From assembly GCF_020164475.1 (NCBI RefSeq), contig NZ_JAIQWX010000063.1, forward strand, positions 1 through 34,204: DNA of 34,204 bases, in the 5' to 3' direction. Source of the DNA: Pseudomonas sp. REP124 (GTDB taxonomy: Bacteria; Pseudomonadota; Gammaproteobacteria; Pseudomonadales; Pseudomonadaceae). The notes below the pieces were generated by a model. It searched no databases, was not told where the DNA came from, and was given only the letters and a program-made list of their open reading frames with translations. A program made the position numbers and the translations under genes. This document shows, one piece after another, positions 15,563 to 25,200 of this stretch (within the stretch, counting starts at the first letter, position 1; each line of letters opens with the position of its first letter).

Positions 15563-16924
15563 ATGACCTACGATTTTGATTTATTCGTCATTGGTGCAGG
15601 TTCAGGTGGCGTGCGAGCAGCGCGATTTGCTGCGGGCTTCGGCGCAAAAGTGGCAGTAGCTGAAAGCCGCTACCTTGGAGGCACGTGCGTAAATGTTGGC
15701 TGTGTGCCTAAAAAGCTTCTGGTGTACGGCTCTCATTTTGGCGATGACTTCGAACAGGCGGAGGGCTTTGGCTGGACTGCCGGCAAGGCGCAATTCGACT
15801 GGGAGAAGTTGATCTCCAACAAGAATCGCGAGATCGAGCGTCTGAATGGCATCTATCGCAAGCTGCTGGTTAACAGTGGTGTGATCGTCATCGATGGCCA
15901 TGCACGCTTGACCGATGCCCACCATGTCGAAATCAACGGAAAACGCATCAGCGCCGAACGCATTTTGATTGCGACAGGCGGCTGGCCACAAATACCCGAT
16001 ATCCCGGGACGCGAGCATGCGATTACCTCGAACGAGGCGTTCTTTCTCAAGCAGTTGCCAAAACGAGTCCTGGTCGTCGGCGGCGGCTATATCGCGGTTG
16101 AGTTCGCCGGGATTTTCAACGGCCTGGGAGCTGACACTCGCCTTCTGTATCGCGGCGATATGTTCCTTCGCGGATTTGATAAATCGGTTCGTATCCACTT
16201 GATGCAGGAGCTGACCAAGCGAGGCCTGCAACTGGATTTCAACACCGATATCGTGCAGATCGACAAGCAGTCTGATGGCAGCTTGTTGGCGACACTCAAT
16301 GACGGTCGCAAGCTGGAAGCCGACAGTATTTTCTACGCGACTGGCCGCCGCCCGATGCTCGACAATCTGGGGTTGGAAAACACCCGTGTCGAACTCAACG
16401 ACAAGGGCTTCATCGACGTCAACGATAATTTCGAAACTCGCGAACCTTCGATCCTGGCATTGGGTGATGTGATTGGCCGGGTTCAGCTGACACCGGTAGC
16501 AACAGCGGAAGGCATGGCAGTCGCCCGCAGGCTCTTCAAACCCGAGCAATATCGTCCCGTCGATTACCGGCATATTCCCACGGCCGTGTTCAGTCAGCCG
16601 AGTATCGGGACCGTCGGGATGACCGAGGAACAGGCGTTGGAGAATGGGCACAAAGTGGTGGTTTTCGAAAGCCGGTTCAAACCCATGAAGCTCACACTCA
16701 CGGACTCAGATGAGCAGACTTTGATGAAGCTGGTGGTGGATGCGCGCACTGATCGGGTGTTGGGCGCGCATATGGTCGGCCCGGATGCCGGAGACATCAT
16801 TCAAGGGCTGGCAATCGCGCTGAAGGCAGGTGCCACGAAGCGCTTGTTCGATGAAACCATCGGTGTGCACCCCACCTCGGCAGAAGAGTTCGTGACGCTG
16901 CGCACACCGGTTGAGGGCAGATGA
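15563..16924 (+). CDS. gor: Glutathione reductase
   Basis: The protein has 453 residues, a typical length. The FAD-binding motif GAGSGG lies at residues 11-16. The redox-active disulfide is Cys42-Cys47 in GGTCVNVGCVPKK. The NADPH-binding motif is GGGYIAVEFAG. The interface C-terminus HPTSAEEFVTLR supplies the catalytic His436. It reduces glutathione disulfide with NADPH in the cytoplasm. The frame is open to 15521, but the family N-terminus starts at ATG 15563. The ribosome site is weak (AGAG/TTGAG). The gene lies right of the cynR control region and is convergent with the LysR gene at 17061. Confidence 0.94.
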   Translation: MTYDFDLFVIGAGSGGVRAARFAAGFGAKVAVAESRYLGGTCVNVGCVPKKLLVYGSHFGDDFEQAEGFGWTAGKAQFDWEKLISNKNREIERLNGIYRKLLVNSGVIVIDGHARLTDAHHVEINGKRISAERILIATGGWPQIPDIPGREHAITSNEAFFLKQLPKRVLVVGGGYIAVEFAGIFNGLGADTRLLYRGDMFLRGFDKSVRIHLMQELTKRGLQLDFNTDIVQIDKQSDGSLLATLNDGRKLEADSIFYATGRRPMLDNLGLENTRVELNDKGFIDVNDNFETREPSILALGDVIGRVQLTPVATAEGMAVARRLFKPEQYRPVDYRHIPTAVFSQPSIGTVGMTEEQALENGHKVVVFESRFKPMKLTLTDSDEQTLMKLVVDARTDRVLGAHMVGPDAGDIIQGLAIALKAGATKRLFDETIGVHPTSAEEFVTLRTPVEGR

Positions 16925-16999
16925 CGGTGGACGGCTTATCAGATGCATTTTGCGGTCGTCCATATCGCCGGGCCAGCACCAAAGTAGCCGGCTTGACCG

Positions 17000-17023
17000 G
17001 CCGAAAACGGCCAAAAGCAGCCA
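17000..17023 (+). repeat. Partial copy of dispersed Pseudomonas-type repeat
   Basis: The stretch GAAAACGGCCAAAAGCAGCC resembles GAAAGCGGCCAAGAGCAGCC at 22124-22143. It lies between the convergent gor and LysR genes. It is only one arm of the element described at 22093. Confidence 0.4.
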
Positions 17024-17060
17024 AATGTAATCGGCAATTTCCGTGTTCGATTTGGCCCGA

Positions 17061-17999
17061 TCACTTCTTTTTGGGCAATGAATTCTCGGGTCGCTTATTG
17101 ATTTCCATCAACCCCATTTCCTTAATGGTGTTAGCTGCGAATTCGATGAACGCGGATACCGCACGAGGCAGCTGTCGGCGGCTGTGGTAGACAAAATGTA
17201 CGCCTATTGCGCCTGAAGTGTAATCAGGGAGCACTTCCTTCAAGCGCCCTGCATCGACGTGAGCAGCGCTGAGTGCGGCAGGTAGCAGCGCGATGCCCAA
17301 TCCGGCCAGCGCACCTTCAAGCTGCGCCGAAGCCGTATTGGCCTGAAACGGCCCGTCCACTTCGATGGTCGCTGCTTGATTGTCGATACCGCCCAACCGC
17401 CAGGTGGTGCGGGGGCCACCGTGAGACGGTGAGGTGATGCAGTGATGGGCAATCAGATCAGCGGGCTGTGCCGGAACGCCATGCGCCGCCAGATAGCCTG
17501 GACTCGCCACCAGAGTTTGATAACTCGTGCCAAGCTTGCGTGCGAGCAGCGATGGATCGCGATCACCTCCGCGCATGGCTATGTCTATACCTTCGCCCAG
17601 CAGATCGACTCGTGCGTCATTGAGCTCGAACTCAAGACGCACTCGCGGATGCTCAGAGATGAATTGCGCGACAGCCTGTGCAGGAAACCAGTTGAAAAAA
17701 TCCACAGGAGCAGCCACGCGAACGCGACCAGCAATCTGAGCAGAATCATTAGTCACCTGACCCGCAACCCGTAGCAACGCATCGATCTGATCGGCGGATT
17801 CGGCGTAAAAGTTGGTCCCGGCATCGGTCAACACCAATCGCCGCGTGGTGCGCTGCATCAGCCGTGTACCCAACGCGACTTCCAATAGCTGCACACGCCT
17901 GCTGGCAGTACTGGGCGGCATCCCGAGACGCCGCCCGGCTTCGGCGAAACTCCCCGCCCGAACGACTTGAACAAACAGCGCGACATCATTCAGATCCAC
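17061..17999 (-). CDS. LysR-family regulator, divergent from the redox operon
   Basis: The protein has 312 residues. The N-terminal helix-turn-helix includes SFAEAGRRLGMPPSTASRR and is followed by a LysR effector domain. I chose the GTG at 17999: it gives the standard N-terminus (V/M)DLNDVALFVQVV and has GGGGG seven bases upstream. The ATG at 18020 has no ribosome site. It is divergent from the five-gene redox operon starting at 18226. A partial palindrome at 18114-18129 lies between them, so it is the likely regulator of that operon, as in related LysR/old-yellow-enzyme clusters (inference). Confidence 0.88.
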   Translation of the reverse strand: MDLNDVALFVQVVRAGSFAEAGRRLGMPPSTASRRVQLLEVALGTRLMQRTTRRLVLTDAGTNFYAESADQIDALLRVAGQVTNDSAQIAGRVRVAAPVDFFNWFPAQAVAQFISEHPRVRLEFELNDARVDLLGEGIDIAMRGGDRDPSLLARKLGTSYQTLVASPGYLAAHGVPAQPADLIAHHCITSPSHGGPRTTWRLGGIDNQAATIEVDGPFQANTASAQLEGALAGLGIALLPAALSAAHVDAGRLKEVLPDYTSGAIGVHFVYHSRRQLPRAVSAFIEFAANTIKEMGLMEINKRPENSLPKKK

Positions 18000-18113
18000 G
18001 TGATTACCCCCGTTGTGCATGAGTGAAATTGACCCGTCCATCCCTGGCCCGGCACGAATCGGCTGCCCGCTCTTGCATGCACAGCCCGGTGTCAGCAATT
18101 TAACTCTATTACG

Positions 18114-18129
18114 CTCATTTATGAACGAG
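18114..18129. promoter_or_regulatory. Candidate LysR operator
   Basis: CTCATTTATGAACGAG is a partial palindrome (12 of 16 positions symmetric) in the divergent gap between the LysR gene and the redox operon. Position and form suit a LysR site; binding is inferred only. Confidence 0.4.
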
Positions 18130-18225
18130 TGCATCTCACCAGCCCATCTTTCTGAATTATCGGAGACTTCCTAAAGTGGGCTCCAAGGCGCGCAGGCGCC
18201 TCCCCCATTCCCCAGGAGACTCACC

Positions 18226-18816
18226 ATGACTACCGTTTCCGTCATTGTTGGCAGCACTCGTGACAGCCGCTTTTCCAGCACTCCAGCCAACTGGATCAAA
18301 CACCACCTTGAACAGCGCCAAGGGCTGAACATCCGCTTGCTCGACCTGCGGGATTTTGATCTGCCCTTCTTCGACAGCGCCATGCTTCCTGGCTTTCCTG
18401 GCCGTCCGGCGTATGAGAACGAAAACGTTCGTCGCTGGACCGAACAGATCGCGACCTCCGACGCGTTCGTGGTGGCCACTGCCGAATACAACTTTGGCCC
18501 GCCCGCTGTTTTGAAGAATGCACTGGATTGGGTTTACCAGGAGTGGAACCGCAAACCTATCGGCTTCGTAAGCTGGGGCAGCGTTGGCGGCGCTCGCGCT
18601 GTGCAGCAACTGCGCGAAATCGCGACCGAGCTTCAGATGGCAACGATTCGCACCGCGGTGCATATCCCTGTCAACGCGATTTACGCCCATTTCCAGGGTA
18701 ATACCGACGAGATCGAGTCGGCATTGCAGGCTCAGGACGATCAGGCAGGACGCATGATCGATGACTTGCTGTGGTGGTCGCATGCCCTCGAAAACGCCCG
18801 TACCGCAACCGTTTGA
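18226..18816 (+). CDS. NAD(P)H-dependent FMN reductase (flavodoxin-like)
   Basis: The protein has 196 residues. The phosphate-binding loop GSTRDSRFS near the N-terminus, followed by AEYNFGPPAVLKNALDW and a GSVGGARAVQQL stretch, marks the NADPH_dep_FMN_red family (SsuE/ChrR/ArsH relatives). It reduces FMN or quinones with NAD(P)H. The ATG follows CAGGAG. It is the first gene of a tightly packed operon with pirin, nitroreductase, F420-type reductase and Old Yellow Enzyme. A role in quinone or electrophile reduction is likely. Confidence 0.88.
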   Translation: MTTVSVIVGSTRDSRFSSTPANWIKHHLEQRQGLNIRLLDLRDFDLPFFDSAMLPGFPGRPAYENENVRRWTEQIATSDAFVVATAEYNFGPPAVLKNALDWVYQEWNRKPIGFVSWGSVGGARAVQQLREIATELQMATIRTAVHIPVNAIYAHFQGNTDEIESALQAQDDQAGRMIDDLLWWSHALENARTATV

Positions 18817-18830
18817 TCAAGGAGATCAGC

Positions 18831-19697
18831 ATGTCTCTCGCCGCTGAAAAAACCACTGTGCAACTTCGTCAGATCACCCATCGCACCCATGGTCGTCGTA
18901 ACGGTCCAGCCATACGCCTGATGAGCCCGTCCGACTTTGGTCAGATTCTCAAACCGTTCGTGTTCCTGGATTTCTTCGATATGCAGGGCCCTCCTTTCGT
19001 GGGTGAACTGCATCCCCATTCCGGGATTGCCACCTTGTCTTACCTGATCGACGGCCGCATGGATCTGATTGATCCGCACGGCACCACTGTCGTCCTGCCC
19101 AGCGGCGGCGTCGAGTGGATGCAAGCGGGCCGCGGCATGTGGCACGGCGGCAGCGTAGGTGATGAGAATCATGGCCGGGTGCGTGGCTTCCAGCTCTGGG
19201 TCGCCCTGCCGCCCGAGTCGGAACTGGGGCCGACCGTCTCAGCTTTCCAGACATCCGAAGACATCGTAAGCGCGGGACCGGCGCGGGTTTTGTTGGGCAG
19301 TTACGGGAACGCGCGCAGCGCCATCGACACCCCTTCACCCATGAACTTCCTGGCGGTGAAACTCAAGGCCGGCGAGCGCTGGACCTACATATCGCCGAGC
19401 GGACATACGGTGCTCTGGGTATCCCCCGTCGAAGGGAGGCTGCTGGCCAATGGCGAAGAACTTCAGCCTGAAGAGCTGGTGGCATTCGAACGATGCAGCC
19501 AGTCAGTCCACTTCGAAGCATTGACGGACACCCAGTTCATCCTCGGTTCTGCTGTGCCTCACAATCACGATCTCGCACTGGGCTACTACTCCGTCCACAC
19601 CTCACCGCAGGCGCTGAAAGTCGGAGAAACTCACATCCAGACCATCGGCAAACAATTGGTCGAAGAAGGTCGTCTTGACCGTCGGCATGTCCGATAA
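18831..19697 (+). CDS. Pirin family protein
   Basis: The protein has 288 residues and a bicupin fold. The N-terminal cupin carries the metal-binding HPHSGIATL and the MWHGG segment, separated by the PSGGVEWMQAG pirin motif. A C-terminal pirin domain (about residues 180-285) follows. Bacterial pirins include quercetinases and redox-linked regulators; the substrate is unknown. The ATG has AAGGAG upstream, and the gene starts 14 bases after the FMN reductase stop. Membership of this operon suggests an oxidative or aromatic-compound stress role. Confidence 0.9.
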   Translation: MSLAAEKTTVQLRQITHRTHGRRNGPAIRLMSPSDFGQILKPFVFLDFFDMQGPPFVGELHPHSGIATLSYLIDGRMDLIDPHGTTVVLPSGGVEWMQAGRGMWHGGSVGDENHGRVRGFQLWVALPPESELGPTVSAFQTSEDIVSAGPARVLLGSYGNARSAIDTPSPMNFLAVKLKAGERWTYISPSGHTVLWVSPVEGRLLANGEELQPEELVAFERCSQSVHFEALTDTQFILGSAVPHNHDLALGYYSVHTSPQALKVGETHIQTIGKQLVEEGRLDRRHVR

Positions 19698-19716
19698 CAC
19701 CCTTGAGGAGAACGCC

Positions 19717-20319
19717 ATGTCAGCTCGGTCTACCATCACACAAGACGCCCTGGCGCAACTGTTCACTGACGCACGATCCCATCACCACTGGACGGACAAA
19801 ACGGTATCGGACGAGTCGCTCAAAGCACTTTATGAGCTAGCCAAATGGGGCCCGACCAGCGGGAATTTGCAGCCTGCCCGCATCGTTTTTGTGCGGTCCG
19901 AGGAAGGCAAGCGCAAGCTTTATCCTGCGCTAGAGGGCATGGGTAGCAACCCCGAGCAGGTTCGAGCGGCGCCGGTTACGGCCATCGTCGCTCAAGACTC
20001 CAGATTCTTTGATGAGGCACCTCGACTATTCCCGAGAATGAACTTCAAGCCGATGTTTGAGGCTGACGCCGCCTTTGCCGAGTCGATTGCCTACCGCAGC
20101 AGCTCATTGACCGGGGCGTACCTGATGATCGCTGCTCGTGGGCTGGGGCTGGATGTCTGCCCTATGTCCGGTTTTCACAACGCGATCATCGACAAAGCGT
20201 TCTTCAGCGGGACGTCATGGAAGGCCAACTTCATTTTCACCATCGGCCATGGTGATGACGCCCGCCTTTATCCACGTGATCCGCGGCTCTCCTTCGAAGA
20301 AGCCTGCCGCTTCGAATAG
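19717..20319 (+). CDS. Nitroreductase-family protein (RutE/HadB-like)
   Basis: The protein has 200 residues and is close to E. coli RutE (196 residues) over its length: KWGPTSGNLQPARIVF, APVTAIVAQDS, GLGLDVCPMSGF and LSFEEAC at the C-terminus. RutE acts on malonic semialdehyde in pyrimidine breakdown, but no other rut gene is here. The broader role is NADPH-dependent FMN reduction of small electrophiles. The frame is open from 19675, but ATG 19717 has GAGGAG upstream. It starts 19 bases after the pirin stop and is part of the redox operon. Confidence 0.88.
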   Translation: MSARSTITQDALAQLFTDARSHHHWTDKTVSDESLKALYELAKWGPTSGNLQPARIVFVRSEEGKRKLYPALEGMGSNPEQVRAAPVTAIVAQDSRFFDEAPRLFPRMNFKPMFEADAAFAESIAYRSSSLTGAYLMIAARGLGLDVCPMSGFHNAIIDKAFFSGTSWKANFIFTIGHGDDARLYPRDPRLSFEEACRFE

Positions 20320-20347
20320 ATCCCTTTGCGCAATAAAAGGAGCAGAC

Positions 20348-20959
20348 ATGAAAACCATCGGCATCATCGGCGCCGGACAAATTGGCAACGCCATCGCTCA
20401 GCAACTCGCGCGTTTGAACATTGAAGCCACGCTGGCCAACAGCCGAGGACCTGAAACCCTCCACGACCAGATCAGGCAGCTTGGCCCTTCGATCAAGGCA
20501 GGCACACGCGAGGACGCGGCTACCAAGGACATCGTGTTTGTAGCAGTGCCCTGGAACCAATTGAGGAAAGCACTGACGGGCCTGCCGGACTTCGAAGGGC
20601 GCATCGTGGTGGACACAACCAACCCACTGCAAAAGCAGCCTTTTGCAGCCATCGATATCGGTGATCACGCTTCTTCAGCGCTGGTCGCGCAGATGGTCCC
20701 AGGTGCCCGTTTGGTGAAGGCGTTCAATCACCACGCCTATTGGAATCTGGCAGCCGAGCCCGTTAAAGAAGGCGGTCAACGCATTCTGTTCTACGCAGGC
20801 GAAGATGCGGCAGCCAAGGCTGAGATCGCGTCTCTGATCGAGCGTCTGGGGTTCTTCGGCACCGACATGGGAGATATCGAAACGGGCAGTCGATTCTTCC
20901 AGCCGCCGACAGGTCCGCTGGCAGGTCCCAATCTCGTGAAAATGGAGTTGCAGGCATGA
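20348..20959 (+). CDS. NADP oxidoreductase, F420-dependent type (NpdG-like)
   Basis: The protein has 203 residues and one Rossmann domain with GAGQIGNAIAQQL at the N-terminus, DIVFVAVPW and VVDTTNPL, as in the F420_oxidored family. Pseudomonads do not make F420, so this member probably uses NADP(H) with another partner. The ATG has AAAGGAG upstream. Its stop overlaps the start of the Old Yellow Enzyme gene (ATGA), so translation is coupled. Confidence 0.87.
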   Translation: MKTIGIIGAGQIGNAIAQQLARLNIEATLANSRGPETLHDQIRQLGPSIKAGTREDAATKDIVFVAVPWNQLRKALTGLPDFEGRIVVDTTNPLQKQPFAAIDIGDHASSALVAQMVPGARLVKAFNHHAYWNLAAEPVKEGGQRILFYAGEDAAAKAEIASLIERLGFFGTDMGDIETGSRFFQPPTGPLAGPNLVKMELQA

Positions 20960-22023
20960 ATCAACTGTTCACACCCACGACGCTTGGCAGCACATCCCTT
21001 CAGAACCGCATTGTCATGGCGCCGATGACACGAGCCCGCGCCAATGGCGATGGATCCCCAGGACCACTGGCTGCTGAATATTACGCACAGCGCGGTAGCG
21101 TGGGGCTCATCATCACCGAAGGCACTCAGCCCTCTGATGACGGCCAAGGGTATCCTGCTACGCCTGGCATTTATACGGATGCGCACGTAGCAGGCTGGCA
21201 AGAGGTTACCCATGCTGTGCACGCTCAGGGCGCTCGCATGTTCGTCCAACTGATGCACGCCGGAAGAATGTCGCATCCGCTCAACACCCCCCATCATCGG
21301 CAAGGTGTGGCCCCCTCCGCCATCGCCCCCGGCGAACAGATCTTTACCTTGTCAGGTATGAAGGATATCCCGGTGCCGCGTGCACTCGACCTCGCTGAAA
21401 TCCCGCAGGTGATCAACGAGTACCGATACTCTGCCCGTCGTGCGCTGGACGCCGGAGCCGACGGCGTGGAGATTCATGGCATCGCCTACCTCGTTCATCA
21501 GTTCCTGGCGATCAGCAGCAACCAGCGTACGGATCGGTATGGCGGCACGCTGGAGAACCGCGCTCGTTTTGCCATTGAAGTTGCACAGGCTGTCGTGGCG
21601 GAGATTGGGGCAGATCGCACTGGCATTCGCCTGTCGCCCGGCTTCGGCGGGATGGGACTGAGCCATGGTGATGAGGGCCCTGATCTGTATCGTTATCTGG
21701 TGGGTGAACTCGACAAGCTTGGCCTCGCGTATCTGCATATCGTTCACTATGGCGGCGATGCGCTTCTGCATGATCTGCGCAAGCTCTGGCACCAGGCACT
21801 CATTCTCAACCGGCCTGACCGGCCACGTGAAGACATCGGGAAAGATGTCGCCAGTGGTCTGGCAGACCTTGAATCGTACGGGCAAATGACGCTTGCCAAT
21901 CCAGACCTTATTCACCGATTGAAAAGCGATGCACCGCTCAATGCCGCCGACCCCATTACCTATTTTGGCAGCAGCCCGCTAGGCTATGCGGATGGGTACA
22001 CCGACTATCCGTCATTGGCCTGA
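20956..22023 (+). CDS. Old Yellow Enzyme family alkene reductase (NemA-like)
   Basis: The protein is a 355-residue FMN-dependent TIM barrel. The N-terminus LFTPTTLGSTSLQNRIVMAP, QLMHAGRMS and the conserved NQRTDRYGGTLENRARF stretch identify the family. These enzymes reduce activated alkenes, N-ethylmaleimide or nitro compounds with NADPH. The substrate-binding motif, usually HG(A/S)(N/H)GYL, reads HGIAYLVHQFL here. It is one residue shorter and lacks the second Asn/His, which may change substrate choice. It is the last gene of the five-gene operon and overlaps the previous gene by four bases. Confidence 0.9.
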   Translation: MNQLFTPTTLGSTSLQNRIVMAPMTRARANGDGSPGPLAAEYYAQRGSVGLIITEGTQPSDDGQGYPATPGIYTDAHVAGWQEVTHAVHAQGARMFVQLMHAGRMSHPLNTPHHRQGVAPSAIAPGEQIFTLSGMKDIPVPRALDLAEIPQVINEYRYSARRALDAGADGVEIHGIAYLVHQFLAISSNQRTDRYGGTLENRARFAIEVAQAVVAEIGADRTGIRLSPGFGGMGLSHGDEGPDLYRYLVGELDKLGLAYLHIVHYGGDALLHDLRKLWHQALILNRPDRPREDIGKDVASGLADLESYGQMTLANPDLIHRLKSDAPLNAADPITYFGSSPLGYADGYTDYPSLA

Positions 22024-22055
22024 TCGGTCGTCTCTTACGAAGGATAGGCACCAAT

Positions 22056-22080
22056 CCAAGGCCGCCTATAGCTGCCTTGG
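22056..22080 (+). terminator. Hairpin downstream of Old Yellow Enzyme gene
   Basis: CCAAGGC (22056-22062) and GCCTTGG (22074-22080) form a 7-bp stem about 33 bases past the operon end. No T-run follows. It may be a weak or Rho-assisted terminator. Confidence 0.4.
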
Positions 22081-22092
22081 TGAACTGCTCCT

Positions 22093-22135
22093 ATTGGCCG
22101 TTCTCTGCCTTTCGCGACAGGCAGAAAGCGGCCAA
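22093..22135 (-). repeat. 43-bp imperfect palindromic repeat, copy A
   Basis: Read on the minus strand the element starts TTGGCCG and ends CGGCCAAT. It has an inner pair TCTGCCT / AGGCAGA, so it can form a two-part hairpin. Related copies lie at 30383-30425 (31/43 identical) and 33822-33864 (35/43 identical), without gaps. It marks the junction between the chromosomal redox operon and the defence-like island. The remainder of the 272-bp gap 22024-22295 holds nothing else I recognise. Confidence 0.65.
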
Positions 22136-22295
22136 GAGCAGCCATTCAGTTTGCGGATCTCAATGACAGCCCTGCCGCAGCAGGGGTTTGGATCTCGTGA
22201 ATCACATTTACTGTGTCTAGAGCACAGCATACAACTCGCTTCCCCCGCGCACTGATCGCCCAAAGGTCAGTAGACCGTTCAGCGCTTCGTGCCGA

Positions 22296-25200
22296 CTAGC
22301 CGCGCGCCAGTTCAATGGTTTGAAACTCCTCACCGAGGAATCCAAACTTATGTACGAACAAGCCTGCAATTTTCTCGTCTGCGGTCGCAAAAAATACCTG
22401 TCGGTCCGACTTGATGACGAGATTCCGCAAATAGTCCAAGAAGGACAGGGCGTTGAGGTCGTCAATTTGCGATATCGGATCGTCCAGCAGAATGACCTTA
22501 GGGCCAGCTCTGACTTGTGCGTTCATTGCCAAGAACATTGACAAAGCGTATGCAGACCGCTGACCTGTACTGACTTGATTGAGCTGAACTGGAAAATCGT
22601 TGTCACGCCTTCTCAGTGGAGTCTCTGTGTCGGCAGTAACCAGATATTCAGCTGGGGCGTGAATTCGACCAAAGATGCTGTCAGCCACTTTGTGCGTAGC
22701 AGCGACAACGGCAGCGCTAGCAGCGTCGAGCGACTGGTTCTCGATGATGTCGTCAAGAACGCGCTGCGCGCCTACCAGTCGCTCAATCGACCCGCTTATG
22801 CGAATGATGCGCTCAGAGAGCACTACAAGCTGTTCCCGCACCGTCGTTAACTGCGTTGCCGAACGGCTGTCGGCCTGTAAAGCCGCCCGGACCTTTTTGG
22901 CTCCCAAGACGGAAGCTTCCAACGAAGTCAGGAGTAACCCCAAATCAGACTCAGGCGCGTAGTCCAAATAGCGGTGAGCCGCAGCGCACGCATCGCTAGC
23001 CCATTGTGCAACTCTTTGGCGAGCCATCAGTAGCTCGGTGGAGGTATCCAAGGTGTCGCCATTTTGTACACCTGCTTCATCGATGCGACGCTTCAGCCTC
23101 TCGTTCCGTTGAAGAGCTCGCGCATCTAACTCTGCGATGGCATCTTGAAGCTGTAACAGATATTTCCTTGTTCTCTCAATCGCCTCCAGCAAATCTAGCG
23201 ACGTAGGTCCCTGTGCATCTCCATCTACAGGCACGCACAGCTGCTCGATTTTGACCAAAGACAAGCCGACTCTCGCGTAGGCATCGAGCCCTAGCTGCGC
23301 TCCCTGCTTTGTCTCTAGTAGCATTTGCTGCCGTTTAATGGTGCTCGAAACCGCCAGTTGCGCATCGCGGACTATCCACGATGCTTTGGTGTCGGGTAGG
23401 GTGCGCGTGAACTGGTCGAGTTGACCAAGCCAATATGCTTCTCGTGCGGTTTGCTGTCTTTCAGCAGTGAGATGTTCGATACGCTGCCGAAGCTCTGAAA
23501 TTGCGGAATCCGATGGCGCCAGCGAGATAGCGTGTATGCGTTGAATCAGTTCCCCCGGGCCAAACTCGGTTCCGCAAACAGGACAGCTGGAGTCCGAGTG
23601 CCGATGCTCGACAACCTTCTTGGCCCAGTTCTGTATCTCAGTCATCGCGCGCTGTAATTCGGACTGAGTGCGTGTGAAGGCGGCAAGATGCTTTTGACTC
23701 GAATCAAGCTGGGAGTCAACGTCTTGAAGCTCAGAGTTGGCCTCCTCATGTGCAGCCAACAGCGACTTGCTACCCAAAGACAACTGCCAGCCTTCGGGTG
23801 GACCGTTTAAGGGTAAGGCAGCGAATACGCGGGCGTTCAGTGCCAAATCATCGTTGGACTGCTTGAATGCCGTCGACAAATCTTTCAGTTCAGCGAGCGC
23901 CGCAGGGGGAATCGCCTCCAGGGCTTCCAACCTAGCCTTTGCCAGATCATGTCGCTGCGTGAGTACACGACGGGCCTGCACATCCTCACGGGTTGCGGGG
24001 AGCTCACTTTTCACGTCATCGCAAGCACTCTGGAGTACTGACAATTGCTGAGCGATGGCGCTTTCAGTGATCGGCCCCACAAGCCAATCAAGCTGCTGGA
24101 TTGCGTTCAATTGAGACGTCAGGCTCGACAGGCTTCCAACAAGCTGTTCGGTAACTCCGTCTTTTCGTTCGGGGGCATCTCGCCACCCGACGCGTTCGAG
24201 GCCTTTAATGAACACAGAAAAATTCGCATCAGCCTGACCTGGCGCTGCTTCCAGCACCAAAAGCTCTTTCTCTTTGCCTTCTTTGTCCGTTGCTGCGACT
24301 GCTCGCTCAGAGCGCTTAGAGCGGGCTTCCTCCGCCAACGACTTTCGTACTTCCTGAATGCGCCGCCACATCAGCGTCGCCTCGTGCCCACTCAGCAAGG
24401 CAGCGAGGCTCTCCGCTTTGCCTTCCTTGGGAGACTCCTTAAGCAGCGAAAGCTCCGCAGCAGCATCCGTGTTGAGGAAGTTGAACCGTGCGAATTGGTT
24501 CGGTAGCTTGTTCTGCCGACTGTTGTCATCGCTGCCATACCACAGACGTTGACGAGTCTTGAAATCGGAAAGAGGCTGCCGCGCCGAAGTACTGACTACC
24601 TGGCCGGATGCCAACACTGCCTCGACAAAGGCAGTTGGTGAGCAGTCTGAACGCCGATTAGCACCGCAAAGGAGGAATTCTAGTCCCTCAAGCAGAGATG
24701 TCTTACCGACGCCGTTGGAGCCGAAGAGAAGGTTCGCCTTCCCAAGCTTCTCGAAAGACTTTCGTCTCGGATGCGATCGGAACCCGCTCAGGTTGATGCT
24801 TGCAAGATGTGACTCAACGAGTCGCTGGCTTGACTCAATCCCAGTGGTTTTCTTGGTCCGAACGGACTGTTTGGCCGTTCCAGAGGAAATACTTCGGACG
24901 ACATCGGCAATCGGGCGCTCCCCGTCTAGGACGTCATCCAATCCAAAAACGCTGAGCGCGTCAGACCAAGCTTGAACGACGTCGGTCGTAGCTGCGGATT
25001 TGTCGACAACCGCGACCGAATCGAGCTCATCCAGTACACGGTCTAAGTCTTCCTCAGTGACAACGAACTTGCGGGCGTAACTCTTGTCTGCCTCCACGTT
25101 GCGCTTGGTCACTTGAAAGGCTTGGTTGCCAGCAGTGCCATTGTCGACAACAAAGTAGAGGTAGTTGTTCCAGCGCAAGTCCGGTGACGCATCCTTGTCG

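Noticed and set aside
15602..16651. 349-codon minus-strand frame opposite gor
   Set aside because: The plus strand encodes a full glutathione reductase with all active-site residues, so this is a shadow.
24328..24340. CCTCCGCCA matching the last bases of tRNA-Ser
   Set aside because: It lies inside the ABC ATPase coding sequence and is too short to mean anything.
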